The notes under the pieces were generated by a model that was not told the DNA's origin, did not search any database, and saw only the letters and a program-made list of their open reading frames with translations. A program made the translations under genes and the position numbers. Shown piece after piece: positions 35,986-44,671 of a stretch of 64,000 bases of DNA. Each line of letters begins with the position of its first letter. Position 1 is the stretch's first letter. The stretch comes from Gymnodinialimonas ceratoperidinii. GTDB lineage: Bacteria; Pseudomonadota; Alphaproteobacteria; Rhodobacterales; Rhodobacteraceae. The stretch spans positions 1,661,501 through 1,725,500 of the forward strand of contig NZ_CP079194.1 of assembly GCF_019297855.1 (NCBI RefSeq), in the 5' to 3' direction.

Positions 35986-37472
35986 AGCACCACCGCGCCG
36001 AGCACGAGCAAGCCGCAGAAGATGATCACCCAACGGGAAGCCGCATTGGTCACCGCGAAAATCATCGGATCGTCGTGCATCAAGCCGCGATCTGCCTTCA
36101 AGACCATGCGGCTGATCCAGAAAATCAGCAGAGGGCACACCCCCCACAGCAACCATGGCGAGCCGAATTTCTCCTGCGTCAACGGATCATCGACGTAGAG
36201 CGCCAGCACCAGAACGGCGAGGTAGCCCGAGGCAATCGCCATCTGGCTGACGATCCGCCGATCCTCGGCGATATATCCGCGGCGCGAGGTCATCCGCGTG
36301 GCGGTCTCGGTGTCGGTCAGCTCCGCCAACCGCTTCACGGCGGCGAGGGCGTAGAAGATGAACATCGAGAAGGCGAGGATCCAGACCGAGAGGATCGAGC
36401 CGATGGCGATGCCGCCCGCAATGATCCGCAGGGTAAACAGAAACGCGAGCAGGCAGATATCGACCAGCGTGTGTTGCTTGAACTTGACCGAATAGGCGAC
36501 GGTCGCGACGAAATAGAGCGCGACGGCGCCAAGCAATGCCGGTGAAACGAGCAAGGAAATGAGCGCAGAGATCGCCAGCAGGACCGGGATTGCCAAGGTG
36601 CCGAACTGGGGCGACAGCGTGCCGGCCGCGAAGGGCCTGTCGCGTTTTCGGGGGTGGCTGCGATCGTCGCCAAGGTCCAGCAGGTCGTTGATCAGGTACC
36701 CGGCAGAGGCCGCGAAACTCAACGCGATGAACGCGCCGATCATTGGCAGGATCGCTCCGGGGCCGATGCCGGGGTCGGCGATCAGCGGGACGGCCACCAG
36801 CAGGTTCTTCAGCCATTGCTGCGGCCGCATTGCCCGCAACAAGGCGCGGGGGGGCGCGTCACGGGTCAAGTGCTCTGCCGAGGTCTCGCCGCTGTCGAGG
36901 GCTGCCACGACCCGCCGGCCGGCGCCGACGCTGATCGCGTGGCTGGCGCTTCTCCAGACGGCCAAATCTGCCGCGCTGTCGCCCATGTAGGTGAAGCCGT
37001 CGGGATACTGCGCCTCAAGGAAGGCGGCTTTCTCGGCACCTTTCAGGTTGCGGGTGCCATCGGAGCCATGCACCTCGTCAAAAATGCCAAGGTGTGCGGC
37101 GATCTTCTCGCCCAGTTTCTGATCGCTCGCCGTGGCCAGCACGGCCTTGCCGCCGCCCGCGCGCCACGCCTCGATCCGCGCCACGACCTCGCGATCGTAG
37201 GGCAGGGTGCGCACGTCGACGTCCGAGATGTCGACCAGCGCGCGCTTCAAGGCCGCGCGGCCCTCGCGCAGCTTCGGGACGGCCCGCACGGTCGACCAGC
37301 CGTCGCGGCCCAAGGCGGACCAGAAACACTCGTACAACATGTCCGAGCGCAGCAACGTGCCGTCCAGATCGACGACCAGCACGGCCGGTTTCTGCGACGT
37401 CTCGGATGGCTTTGCGGATTGTGACAGTGGCTTCGTCCCTTGCATCTTGCGCGAAGGTTGCCTCAGCGTCAT
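35982..37472 (-). CDS. HAD phosphatase - UbiA prenyltransferase fusion (DPPR synthase type)
   Basis: A 496-residue fusion. The N-terminal HAD domain (about residues 28-210) has VVDLDGTLLRSDMLYE, the Ser/Thr motif in VLATAS and YMGDSAADLAVW. The C-terminal UbiA domain (about 215-496) has about eight membrane segments and the NDLLDLGDDRSHPRKRDRP metal-binding motif. UbiA of this type transfers phosphoribose from PRPP to polyprenyl phosphate; the HAD part would remove the 5-phosphate. It is the first gene of the four-gene unit. The ATG at 37472 is chosen; a TTG at 37478 and an ATG at 37445 are possible. Confidence 0.85.
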   Translation of the reverse strand: MTLRQPSRKMQGTKPLSQSAKPSETSQKPAVLVVDLDGTLLRSDMLYECFWSALGRDGWSTVRAVPKLREGRAALKRALVDISDVDVRTLPYDREVVARIEAWRAGGGKAVLATASDQKLGEKIAAHLGIFDEVHGSDGTRNLKGAEKAAFLEAQYPDGFTYMGDSAADLAVWRSASHAISVGAGRRVVAALDSGETSAEHLTRDAPPRALLRAMRPQQWLKNLLVAVPLIADPGIGPGAILPMIGAFIALSFAASAGYLINDLLDLGDDRSHPRKRDRPFAAGTLSPQFGTLAIPVLLAISALISLLVSPALLGAVALYFVATVAYSVKFKQHTLVDICLLAFLFTLRIIAGGIAIGSILSVWILAFSMFIFYALAAVKRLAELTDTETATRMTSRRGYIAEDRRIVSQMAIASGYLAVLVLALYVDDPLTQEKFGSPWLLWGVCPLLIFWISRMVLKADRGLMHDDPMIFAVTNAASRWVIIFCGLLVLGAVVL

Positions 37473-37603
37473 GGCCAAGGCCAGCGCTTTTTCCGGCGTG
37501 ATGGCCGCTTACGGATTTCCTTGCTTGCCATGTGAAGGTGTCGACAGGGGCACATGTGCTGGCTATCGTTTCAAGGATTGATTTTGCTCAAGGATTGCCA
37601 GAA

Positions 37604-39274
37604 ATGCCGCTGCCCTCCGCCATCCTCCCGATCTGTTTGATCTCCGTCTTGGCCCTCCATGCCGGGGGCGCTTTGGCCCAGGAAAATGACGCGGCGCAGG
37701 TGGCTGCGGACGAGGCGATTGCCGCCCTCTTGGCCCTGCGGGCGCCCTCGGAAGAAGAGCAGGCCGAAGCGCGCGCCGGCGCCGTGGAAGACGCCATGGG
37801 CGCCTTTGAAGCCCTCGCGGCTGAGAGTGCCGAACGAGTAGAGGCGGAACGCGCTGCTGCAGAGGCCGAGGCAGCGGCCGCCCGTGCCGAGGCCGTCAGC
37901 GCGGCGACGACAGCCTTCGAGGCATTGGCCGCGGAAAGCGAAGCGCGCCGGATCGCTGAAGCGGAAGCTGCCGCCGAGGCTGAACGCGCCGCCGCGGTGG
38001 AAGCCGCAGCGACGGCTTTCGAGACTTTGGCCGCCGAGAGCGAGGCCCGCCGGATTGCGGAGGCAGAGGCTGCGGCCGAGGCCGAGCGCGCCGCAGCAGT
38101 GGAAGCCGCAGCCACGGCGTTTGAGGCTCTGGCCGCGGAAAGCGAAGCGCGTCGGATTGCCGAGGCGGAAGCCGCCGCCAGTGCAGCCCGCGCCGCAGCC
38201 GTTGAAGAGGCCGCCTCGGCCTTCGAGGTTCTGGCCGCCGAAAGTGCGGCGCGCGCGGCCGCCGAGGCTGCCGCTGCTGCGGCCGCTCAGGCAGCACTGA
38301 CCGAATGCGTTGAAACCGCCGGTCCGCCCTCTGCCGAGAATTACGAGACGGAGGAAGATCAGCGCGCCGCCCTGGACGCGCTCCGCCGCGCCTTGCCCGC
38401 CTGCCGCGCCGCGGCGCAGGCCTTGCCGGAAGAGGGCGCGCCTTTGTTCCATCTGGCCACCGCCGCGCAGGCCTCGGGCCGCCACCGCCGCGCCGTGCCC
38501 CTTTATGAAAGCGCCGCAGAAGCCGGCGTCGCAGCGGCGATGACACGGCTTGGTGACTACCACAATTTCGGCCTCCGCCCCGTGCGCGAGGACCCTGAAC
38601 AGGCGGTCGCCTATTACCGCCAGGCCGCCGATCTGGGCGATCCCGCAGGTCTTGCCACCCTGGCGTTCATGTATCGCCTCGGGCGCGGCGTGGAGGCTGA
38701 CGCGGGCGAGATGCTCCGCCTGATAGAGCAGGCCGCCGACGCGGGCTACCCCTTCGCGCAACGCAACCTTGCGCAGACATACCTGCGCGGTGAAGGCGTG
38801 CCGGGGCGCTCCGATGATGCGCTCGGGATCCCCAACCCACCCCGCGCCGTGCCCTTGCTGGTGACGCTTGCCAGCGATGGAGACGTCGAGGCGATGCAAC
38901 AACTCATCGCGCTCTATTCCGACGGTGCCGACGGCGTGCCGGCCAGCGATTTCCTGCGCGGCGGATGGGTCGAAGAACTTGCAGCGACGGGCGACCCGGC
39001 GGGTATTGCCGCCCGCGGTTTCCTCTATGAACAAGGCATCGGACGGGCCGCGGACCCTGAACGCGCGGCCGCGGACTACATTGCGGCCTTGGAAACCGGC
39101 GAGGTCGACATCACCGAATTGCGCGGCACGATCAACGGCCAGACACCCCCATGGGAGCGCGAAACGGCGATGGCCTTTCAGACCATCCTCGCCGAACGCG
39201 GGCTCTACACCATGCGGATCGACGGCGATATCGGCCCGGGCACCCGCCGGGCCGCCCGCGCCTTGAGCGAGTGA
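37604..39274 (+). CDS. secreted Sel1-repeat protein with alanine-rich tandem repeats
   Basis: A 556-residue protein. AAGGA precedes ATG 37604. A signal peptide (LPICLISVLALHAGGALAQ) is followed by an alanine/glutamate-rich coiled-coil region built of 34-residue repeats ('AVEAAATAFE.LAAESEARRIAEAEAAAEAERAA'). Next come Sel1-type repeats (AMTRLGDYHNFG, AVAYYRQAADLGDPAGLATLAFMYRLG, PFAQRNLAQTYLRGEG). The C-terminal TMRIDGDIGPGTRRAARALSE looks like the end of a peptidoglycan-binding domain. A periplasmic scaffold near the cell wall is likely. It converges with the AhpD-like gene, ten bases away. Confidence 0.78.
   Translation: MPLPSAILPICLISVLALHAGGALAQENDAAQVAADEAIAALLALRAPSEEEQAEARAGAVEDAMGAFEALAAESAERVEAERAAAEAEAAAARAEAVSAATTAFEALAAESEARRIAEAEAAAEAERAAAVEAAATAFETLAAESEARRIAEAEAAAEAERAAAVEAAATAFEALAAESEARRIAEAEAAASAARAAAVEEAASAFEVLAAESAARAAAEAAAAAAAQAALTECVETAGPPSAENYETEEDQRAALDALRRALPACRAAAQALPEEGAPLFHLATAAQASGRHRRAVPLYESAAEAGVAAAMTRLGDYHNFGLRPVREDPEQAVAYYRQAADLGDPAGLATLAFMYRLGRGVEADAGEMLRLIEQAADAGYPFAQRNLAQTYLRGEGVPGRSDDALGIPNPPRAVPLLVTLASDGDVEAMQQLIALYSDGADGVPASDFLRGGWVEELAATGDPAGIAARGFLYEQGIGRAADPERAAADYIAALETGEVDITELRGTINGQTPPWERETAMAFQTILAERGLYTMRIDGDIGPGTRRAARALSE
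37892..38296 (+). repeat. 102-base in-frame tandem repeat
   Basis: About four units of 102 bases (34 codons) begin at 37892, 37994, 38096 and 38198, inside the Sel1-repeat gene. The two central units encode almost identical residues; the outer ones have drifted. A divergent 37-codon copy precedes them (about 37781-37891). Recent expansion by slippage or recombination is likely. Confidence 0.85.
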
Positions 39275-39284
39275 GCCGCCCGGA

Positions 39285-39860
39285 TCAGGCGCGATCCATG
39301 GCGTGATATTCGGGGTTCGGCATCATGTCCGATGCGATCGCGAAACGGTTGGACATGTTGAAGAAGCCGATCACGTCGGAGAGGTCGAAGATCTCGTCCT
39401 GCGTCAGCCCCGCCTCTTCCAGCTTCGCGCGTTCCTCGCCCGCGACTTCCCAAGGCGCCGTGGTCAGTTTCCACGCGAAATCGAGCATCGCCTTCTGTCG
39501 CTCGGGCAATTCGGCCACGCGGTAGTTCATCACCAGCATCTCGCCCAGATGCGGGTCGCCGGACAGCTTGCGAACAGCCTGACCGTGGGCCACGAGGCAA
39601 TAGAAACACCGGTTGGCGGATGAGACGACGACGGCCACCATCTCGCGCTCCAGCTTGCTCAACCGGCTCTCGCCAAGCATCAGCGTGTTGTAATACTGGC
39701 CGAAGGCGCGCAGCTTTTCCTGATTGAACGAGAAGGTGCGCAGCACGTTCGGCACCATTCCCAGTTTCTCCTGACACACTTCGAAGTAGCGCTTGGTGTC
39801 CTCGTCGAGGCTTTCGACGTCAGGCAGGTCGTATATGGAAACGTGATCGGGCTGCGGCAT
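39285..39860 (-). CDS. AhpD-like / peroxidase-related protein
   Basis: A 191-residue carboxymuconolactone-decarboxylase-fold protein. RCFYCLVAHG holds the redox CxxC and the following His, with the helical LSKLEREMVAVVVSSANRC before it, as in peroxidase-related AhpD enzymes. The start at 39860 (MPQPDHVSIYDLP) fits the family. It lies 60 bases after the ABC ATPase on the same strand, so it may be co-transcribed with the importer. Substrate unknown. Confidence 0.85.
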   Translation of the reverse strand: MPQPDHVSIYDLPDVESLDEDTKRYFEVCQEKLGMVPNVLRTFSFNQEKLRAFGQYYNTLMLGESRLSKLEREMVAVVVSSANRCFYCLVAHGQAVRKLSGDPHLGEMLVMNYRVAELPERQKAMLDFAWKLTTAPWEVAGEERAKLEEAGLTQDEIFDLSDVIGFFNMSNRFAIASDMMPNPEYHAMDRA

Positions 39861-39920
39861 GGAATCCTCCGGTGGAAGCGGCTGTTGTTCGTGTCTCGCG
39901 GTCGTGGGAGGCATTTCGCC

Positions 39921-41624
39921 TCACGCCACGGAAAGCCCCTCGTCCGACAGCACGTCCAGACGCGGCATGAGAGAGAGGAGCTGTTGCGTATAGGGGTGTT
40001 GCGGATTGGCGAAGAGCGACTCTGTCTCACCCACCTCGACCAGCTCCCCGTTTTTCAACACGCCGACCCGGTCGCACATCTGGCGCACCACCGGCAGGTC
40101 GTGGGAGATGAACAACATGGTCAAGCCCAGATGCTCCTGCAAATCCTTAAGGATGTTAAGAATTTGCGCCTGGATCGAGACATCGAGCGCCGAAGTCGGC
40201 TCGTCACAGATCAAGAAGCGCGGCTGTGTCGCCAATGCGCGGGCGATGGAGATGCGCTGACGCTGGCCGCCCGAAAACTCGTGCGGGTACTTCAGGCCGG
40301 CAGCCGCTCCGAGGCCCACGCGGTCCAGAAGTTCTGCCACGCGGTTCTTGAGCGCCGCGCCCGTCAGGAGGCCGTGGTGGCGGGCGGGTTCGGCGATGAT
40401 CTCGTCGACGCGCATACGCGGGTTGAGCGATGAATAGGGGTCCTGGAAAATCATCTGGATCTGCTTGCGGTACCAATCCGGCACGCCGCCCGGCTGGTTC
40501 GATACCGGCTTGCCATCGAAGGAGACTTCGCCGCCATCGACGTTGTAGAGCCCCGCGATCATCCGCGCGATGGTGGATTTGCCCGAGCCGGATTCGCCCA
40601 CCAAGCCGAAGACCTCGCCCTCCTTGATGTCGAACGTCGCGCGGTCCACGGCGGTGAACATCTTGCGGTTGCGCGGCAGGATCGCGCGCGTCTGCACGAA
40701 GCGCTTGGTGATGGCATCGGCCTGGATCAGGGAGCGCGAGCGGTCGGTCTGCACCACCGGCCAATTGCGCTTCAGATCTTCGATGGCGAACTCCATCACC
40801 CGCCCGCCATAGGAGATCAGCGGGAAGCGATCGAGCTTCACGTTCGGGCGCGGCACGGCGGCGATCAGCGATTTCGTGTAGGGATGGGACGGCTGGCCGA
40901 GCACCTGTTCGGTCGTCCCGCTCTCCACCACTTCGCCCATGTACATGACCGTCACCTTGTCGGTGGTGTCCGCGATCACGCCCATGTCGTGGGTGATCAG
41001 GATCACGCCCACCTGCCGCTCGCGCGCCAGCTCCTTGATCAGCTCGAGGATCTGCGCCTGGATCGACACATCGAGCGCGGTCGTCGGCTCGTCCGCAATG
41101 ATGACATCCGGCTCGGAGCAGAGCGCCAGCGCAATCACGACCCGCTGCCGCATCCCGCCGGAAAACTGGTGAGGATATTGATCCAGCCGCGCTTTTGCAT
41201 CCGGAATGCCGACCCGGTCGATCAAGGCGCGGGCGCGGGCGTTGGCTTCATCCATCGTCACGTCCAGATGCTCGACAATCGTCTCGACCAGCTGCTGGCG
41301 CACGGTGAAAAGCGGGTTGAGAGAGGTCAGCGGATCCTGAAAGATCATCGAGATCTTCTTGCCCCGAAGCGCCCGCATGGCCCCGGTATCAAGGCCCGAG
41401 ATCTCTTCGCCCTTGTAGCGGATGATACCGCCCGCGATCCGCCCCGGACGGTCCAGAAGCCCCATGACGGCGGCACCAATCGTGGACTTGCCCGCCCCGG
41501 ATTCGCCCACCAGCCCGTGGATTTCCCCCGGCTCCACGCTCAAATGCGCATTCTTCACGGCGGTGAACAGCGCCCGGCGTGTGGGGAACTCGACAGTGAG
41601 GTTTTCGATTTCCAGCAGGGACAT
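39921..41624 (-). CDS. peptide-type ABC transporter, fused double ATPase subunit
   Basis: A 567-residue protein with two nucleotide-binding domains (DppD-DppF style fusion). Walker A motifs GESGAGKST and GESGSGKST, signatures FSGGMRQRV and FSGGQRQRI, and Walker B VIIADEPTTALD and LICDEPTSALD are all intact. Linked to the two permeases and the binding protein upstream. Its ATG overlaps the stop of the FkbM gene by one base (TAATG), and its AAGGA ribosome site lies inside the end of that gene. Confidence 0.93.
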   Translation of the reverse strand: MSLLEIENLTVEFPTRRALFTAVKNAHLSVEPGEIHGLVGESGAGKSTIGAAVMGLLDRPGRIAGGIIRYKGEEISGLDTGAMRALRGKKISMIFQDPLTSLNPLFTVRQQLVETIVEHLDVTMDEANARARALIDRVGIPDAKARLDQYPHQFSGGMRQRVVIALALCSEPDVIIADEPTTALDVSIQAQILELIKELARERQVGVILITHDMGVIADTTDKVTVMYMGEVVESGTTEQVLGQPSHPYTKSLIAAVPRPNVKLDRFPLISYGGRVMEFAIEDLKRNWPVVQTDRSRSLIQADAITKRFVQTRAILPRNRKMFTAVDRATFDIKEGEVFGLVGESGSGKSTIARMIAGLYNVDGGEVSFDGKPVSNQPGGVPDWYRKQIQMIFQDPYSSLNPRMRVDEIIAEPARHHGLLTGAALKNRVAELLDRVGLGAAAGLKYPHEFSGGQRQRISIARALATQPRFLICDEPTSALDVSIQAQILNILKDLQEHLGLTMLFISHDLPVVRQMCDRVGVLKNGELVEVGETESLFANPQHPYTQQLLSLMPRLDVLSDEGLSVA

Positions 41625-42478
41625 TAACCTAATTCCTTCGTTCGCCGGATATTCTCGAATAGTCCGACGGTACGCTTTGTGGAAAACGACGTGAGCTCAA
41701 ATCCAATTCGAGTAAGCTTGCGAACAACTTCGGCGACAGTGTTCGCTTGGGAGAGACCACGTTCAGGGCCCATATCGACAGTGACGTAGTCAGTCCGTCG
41801 CAACGTATGTACAGCACCATCAATTATCTCAGGTTCGGCACCTTCCGCTTCTAGCTTTATTAAACGGACTGAGCTTGACTCTATTCCTTCAGCGGCAAGC
41901 GTGTCGAGACGACGCGCTGGAACTTCGAGTGTCTGCGTTGCTCGTCCAGGGTCAAACAAACTTGAATCACCGGTGTCGTTTGCATCAAAGAATGTTAGCT
42001 TGGCGTCATCGTTCCATAGCGCCACGTTTCTTGGAACAATCGTTGGGTGCCCATCAGCATTAGCCAGAAGTGCTCGAAACTCCGTTGGATCAGGTTCGAA
42101 TGAAGTAACACTTGCTCCCATTGCGGCCATAGCCAGACTGAATTCGCCGATATTTGCTCCAATGTCGATCACGTAGTCGTTTGGCCGAATGAGCCCTTCA
42201 GGCACTAGATATTCGTCGAGAAGATTTCGTCTTCGTTTCTGAAGACCCGCTAGCTGGTACCGTAACCGTGAAGGTCTTGCGACAAACAATTCAATTTCGT
42301 TTTGCTTCAAAAGCACCAAGTCGTTCTCAGGAATGTAAGTTATGGAATCCGGGCCTCCAGGAAAGAACCCTTTGCCTTTTCGGTAAAGATCGGACGAACG
42401 CGAGAGCGGCCCCTTCAACATCCGCCGCGTAATTTTACGAGCTACACTGAGTCGGACACTTGTCGGTATAAGAGTCAT
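41624..42478 (-). CDS. FkbM-family methyltransferase inserted in the ABC operon
   Basis: A 284-residue protein with a SAM-binding fold: DYVIDIGANIGEFSLAMAAMGA, VTSFEPDPTEFRALLAN, the LDTLAAEGIESSSVRLIKLEAEGAEPEIIDGA pattern of FkbM and a C-terminal domain. The usual acidic residue of the 'K-x-D-x-E-G' motif reads KLEAEGAE. The first 100 residues are less typical. By eye the gene has lower G+C than its neighbours: two sampled 60-base lines gave 45% and 52%, against 62% for one line of the adjacent permease gene. It overlaps both neighbours by one base (TGATG, TAATG). Likely acquired; substrate unknown. Confidence 0.85.
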   Translation of the reverse strand: MTLIPTSVRLSVARKITRRMLKGPLSRSSDLYRKGKGFFPGGPDSITYIPENDLVLLKQNEIELFVARPSRLRYQLAGLQKRRRNLLDEYLVPEGLIRPNDYVIDIGANIGEFSLAMAAMGASVTSFEPDPTEFRALLANADGHPTIVPRNVALWNDDAKLTFFDANDTGDSSLFDPGRATQTLEVPARRLDTLAAEGIESSSVRLIKLEAEGAEPEIIDGAVHTLRRTDYVTVDMGPERGLSQANTVAEVVRKLTRIGFELTSFSTKRTVGLFENIRRTKELG

Positions 42479-43443
42479 CAGCGCAGCCTCGGGTTGATGG
42501 CATCCCGCAGCCAGTCACCGAGGAGGTTCACGGCAAGGGCGAGGATGAGGAGGGTGGCGGCGGGGAAGACGAGGATCCACCATTTGCCGGAGAAGAGGAA
42601 CGTCTGCCCGATGCGGATCAGCGTGCCGAGGGAGGGCTCGGTCGGCGGCGCGCCGACACCCAGGAAAGACAGCGTCGCCTCGGCGATGATCGCCAGCGCC
42701 AGCGAGATGGTCGCGATGACCAGTACGGGCGACAGGACGTTGGGCAGGATGTGGCGCGCCATGATGACGAAGGAGGACCGCCCGATCAGCCGCGCCGCCT
42801 GGACGTATTCCTTGTTGCGCTCCACCAGCGTTGCGCCGCGCACGACGCGGGCGAATTGCACCCAGTCCGACAGGCCGATGGCGAAGATCAGCACCAGCAA
42901 CGCCATCTCGTCTCGGTACTCGATGGGTGTCACGCCTTTGGCGATGCCCGAGATCAGTAGAGCCACGAGGATCGAGGGGAAGGTCAGCTGGATATCGGCA
43001 ATCCGCATGATGATCGTCTCGGTCCAGCCGCCTACGTAGCCCGCGATCAGCCCGAGGGTGACGCCGAGCACCAGCGCGAAGGACACGGCGGCGAAGCCCA
43101 CGAAAAGCGAAATCCGCAACCCGTAGAGGATCGTCGAGAAGACGTCGCGGCCCTGGTCGTCAGTGCCCATCACGAAGCTGTCGCCGGTAAACGGCGAGGG
43201 CGTGCCCGGCGGCGTCAGCCCGTTCATCAGGTTCAGCGTGGCCGGGTTGAAAGGGTCGTGCGGCGCAATCCAGGGTGCGAAGACGGCGGCAAGGATCAGC
43301 ACCAACGTGACGCCCGCCGAGATCAGCGCGACGGGCGAGTGCCGGAAGGCGTAGCCCACGTCACTGTCCCACGCGCGGTAGAGGCGCGAGGTGGCGCGGG
43401 CGGCAGGAACGGCGGGGGTCGGGGTCTCGGGGGTGTCGCTCAT
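42478..43443 (-). CDS. peptide-type ABC transporter permease (DppC-like)
   Basis: A 321-residue permease with an N-terminal hydrophobic anchor (PVALISAGVTLVLILAAVFAPWIAPHDPF), the MGTDDQGRDVFSTILYGLRISL motif typical of DppC/OppC, about five further membrane segments, and the EAA loop (EYVQAARLIGRSSFVIMARHILPN). The start at 43443 (MSDTPETP) makes an ATGA overlap with the partner permease. Confidence 0.93.
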   Translation of the reverse strand: MSDTPETPTPAVPAARATSRLYRAWDSDVGYAFRHSPVALISAGVTLVLILAAVFAPWIAPHDPFNPATLNLMNGLTPPGTPSPFTGDSFVMGTDDQGRDVFSTILYGLRISLFVGFAAVSFALVLGVTLGLIAGYVGGWTETIIMRIADIQLTFPSILVALLISGIAKGVTPIEYRDEMALLVLIFAIGLSDWVQFARVVRGATLVERNKEYVQAARLIGRSSFVIMARHILPNVLSPVLVIATISLALAIIAEATLSFLGVGAPPTEPSLGTLIRIGQTFLFSGKWWILVFPAATLLILALAVNLLGDWLRDAINPRLR

Positions 43444-44468
43444 GTCGTTTTCCCATCCACGCGCAGGCGCGGGTCGATCGCCACGTAGAGAAGATCCACG
43501 ATCAGGTTGATGCCCACGAACATGACCGAGATCAGCATGAGGTAGGCGGCCATCACGGGGATATCGACGAACTGGATCGCATTGATGAAGAGGAGGCCCA
43601 CGCCGGGCCACTGGAACACCGTCTCGGTGATGATCGCGAAGGCGATGATCGCGCCAAGTTGCAGGCCGGTCACAGTGATCACCGGGACCATGGTGTTCTT
43701 CAGGGCATGGCGGAAGTTGATCGCGCGGGTGCTTAGGCCACGGGCGCGAGCGAAGCGGATGTAGTCGGCGCGCAGCACCTCCAGCATCTCGGCGCGCACC
43801 AGCCGCATGATCAACGTCATCTGGTAGAGGCCAAGCGTGATCGCCGGCAGCACGATGCTCTGCAATCCGTCCCAGGTGGCAAGGCCGGAGTTCCAGCCGC
43901 CGACCCATCCGAAGACCTCGCGCGTGTCACCGCGCCCGAAGATCGGCATGCCGCCGGTGTTGAAGGTCACGTCGGTGAAGGGGATGCGGATGTCGAGGCC
44001 GACGCCGAAGGCGTAGATCAGCAGCACGCCGATCAGGAAGGTCGGCAGCGAAACACCGATCAGGCTCGCGCTCATGATGAAGTTGGCCCAGAACCCGTCA
44101 CGCCGGATCGCGGTGAAGATGCCCAGAACGATCCCGAGGCTGAGCGCGATGACGCCTGACACAAGCGCCAGCTCCAGCGTCGCGGGCAGGCGCTCGAGGA
44201 TGATCTCGGCCACCGGGCGGCCCTGGCGGTAGGAGATGCCGAAGTCGCCCTGCACGGCACGCACGAGGAAATCCCAGTATTGCAGGAAGAAGGGTTTGTT
44301 CAGCCCCAGAACCTCGCGCAATCGCTCGATGTCTTCGACGGTACGTTCTTGGCCCAACATCGTGTCGACAGGGTCGCCCACGAAACGGAACATCGCGAAG
44401 GCCACAAGTCCCACGACCAGCAGGACGAGGAGCGATTGGGCGATGCGTTTTAGGATGAAACTAAGCAT
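43440..44468 (-). CDS. peptide-type ABC transporter permease (DppB-like)
   Basis: A 342-residue permease with the N-terminal ILKRIAQSLLVLLVVGLVAFAMFRFVGDPV anchor, GDFGISYRQGRPV, about six membrane segments and the EAA loop (DYIRFARARGLSTRAINFRHALKNTMVPV). It pairs with the DppC-like subunit. It is separated from the binding-protein gene by about 200 bases with a hairpin. Confidence 0.93.
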   Translation of the reverse strand: MLSFILKRIAQSLLVLLVVGLVAFAMFRFVGDPVDTMLGQERTVEDIERLREVLGLNKPFFLQYWDFLVRAVQGDFGISYRQGRPVAEIILERLPATLELALVSGVIALSLGIVLGIFTAIRRDGFWANFIMSASLIGVSLPTFLIGVLLIYAFGVGLDIRIPFTDVTFNTGGMPIFGRGDTREVFGWVGGWNSGLATWDGLQSIVLPAITLGLYQMTLIMRLVRAEMLEVLRADYIRFARARGLSTRAINFRHALKNTMVPVITVTGLQLGAIIAFAIITETVFQWPGVGLLFINAIQFVDIPVMAAYLMLISVMFVGINLIVDLLYVAIDPRLRVDGKTT

Positions 44469-44627
44469 CTAACGGTTCTGCGCTGTCACAAATGATGGGT
44501 CAAGCCACGAGCGTGACACCGGGGTGGGGAGGTGTCGGTCGACCCGGGCCACACGGGGGCATGCAGCGCGTCACGGGACGCGACCTTGGCGGGGAGAAAC
44601 AGGTCAAAATCTCCTGATCTTTCAGGT

Positions 44628-44656
44628 TCCGGGGGCGGCAGTGAGCTGCCCCCGGA
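44628..44656 (-). other. hairpin between the binding-protein and permease genes
   Basis: Arms TCCGGGGGC (44628-44636) and GCCCCCGGA (44648-44656) with an 11-base loop. On the minus strand no U tract follows, so partial read-through is expected, giving more binding protein than permease, as is usual for importer operons. Confidence 0.6.
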
Positions 44657-44671
44657 GCGAAGATCAGATCG

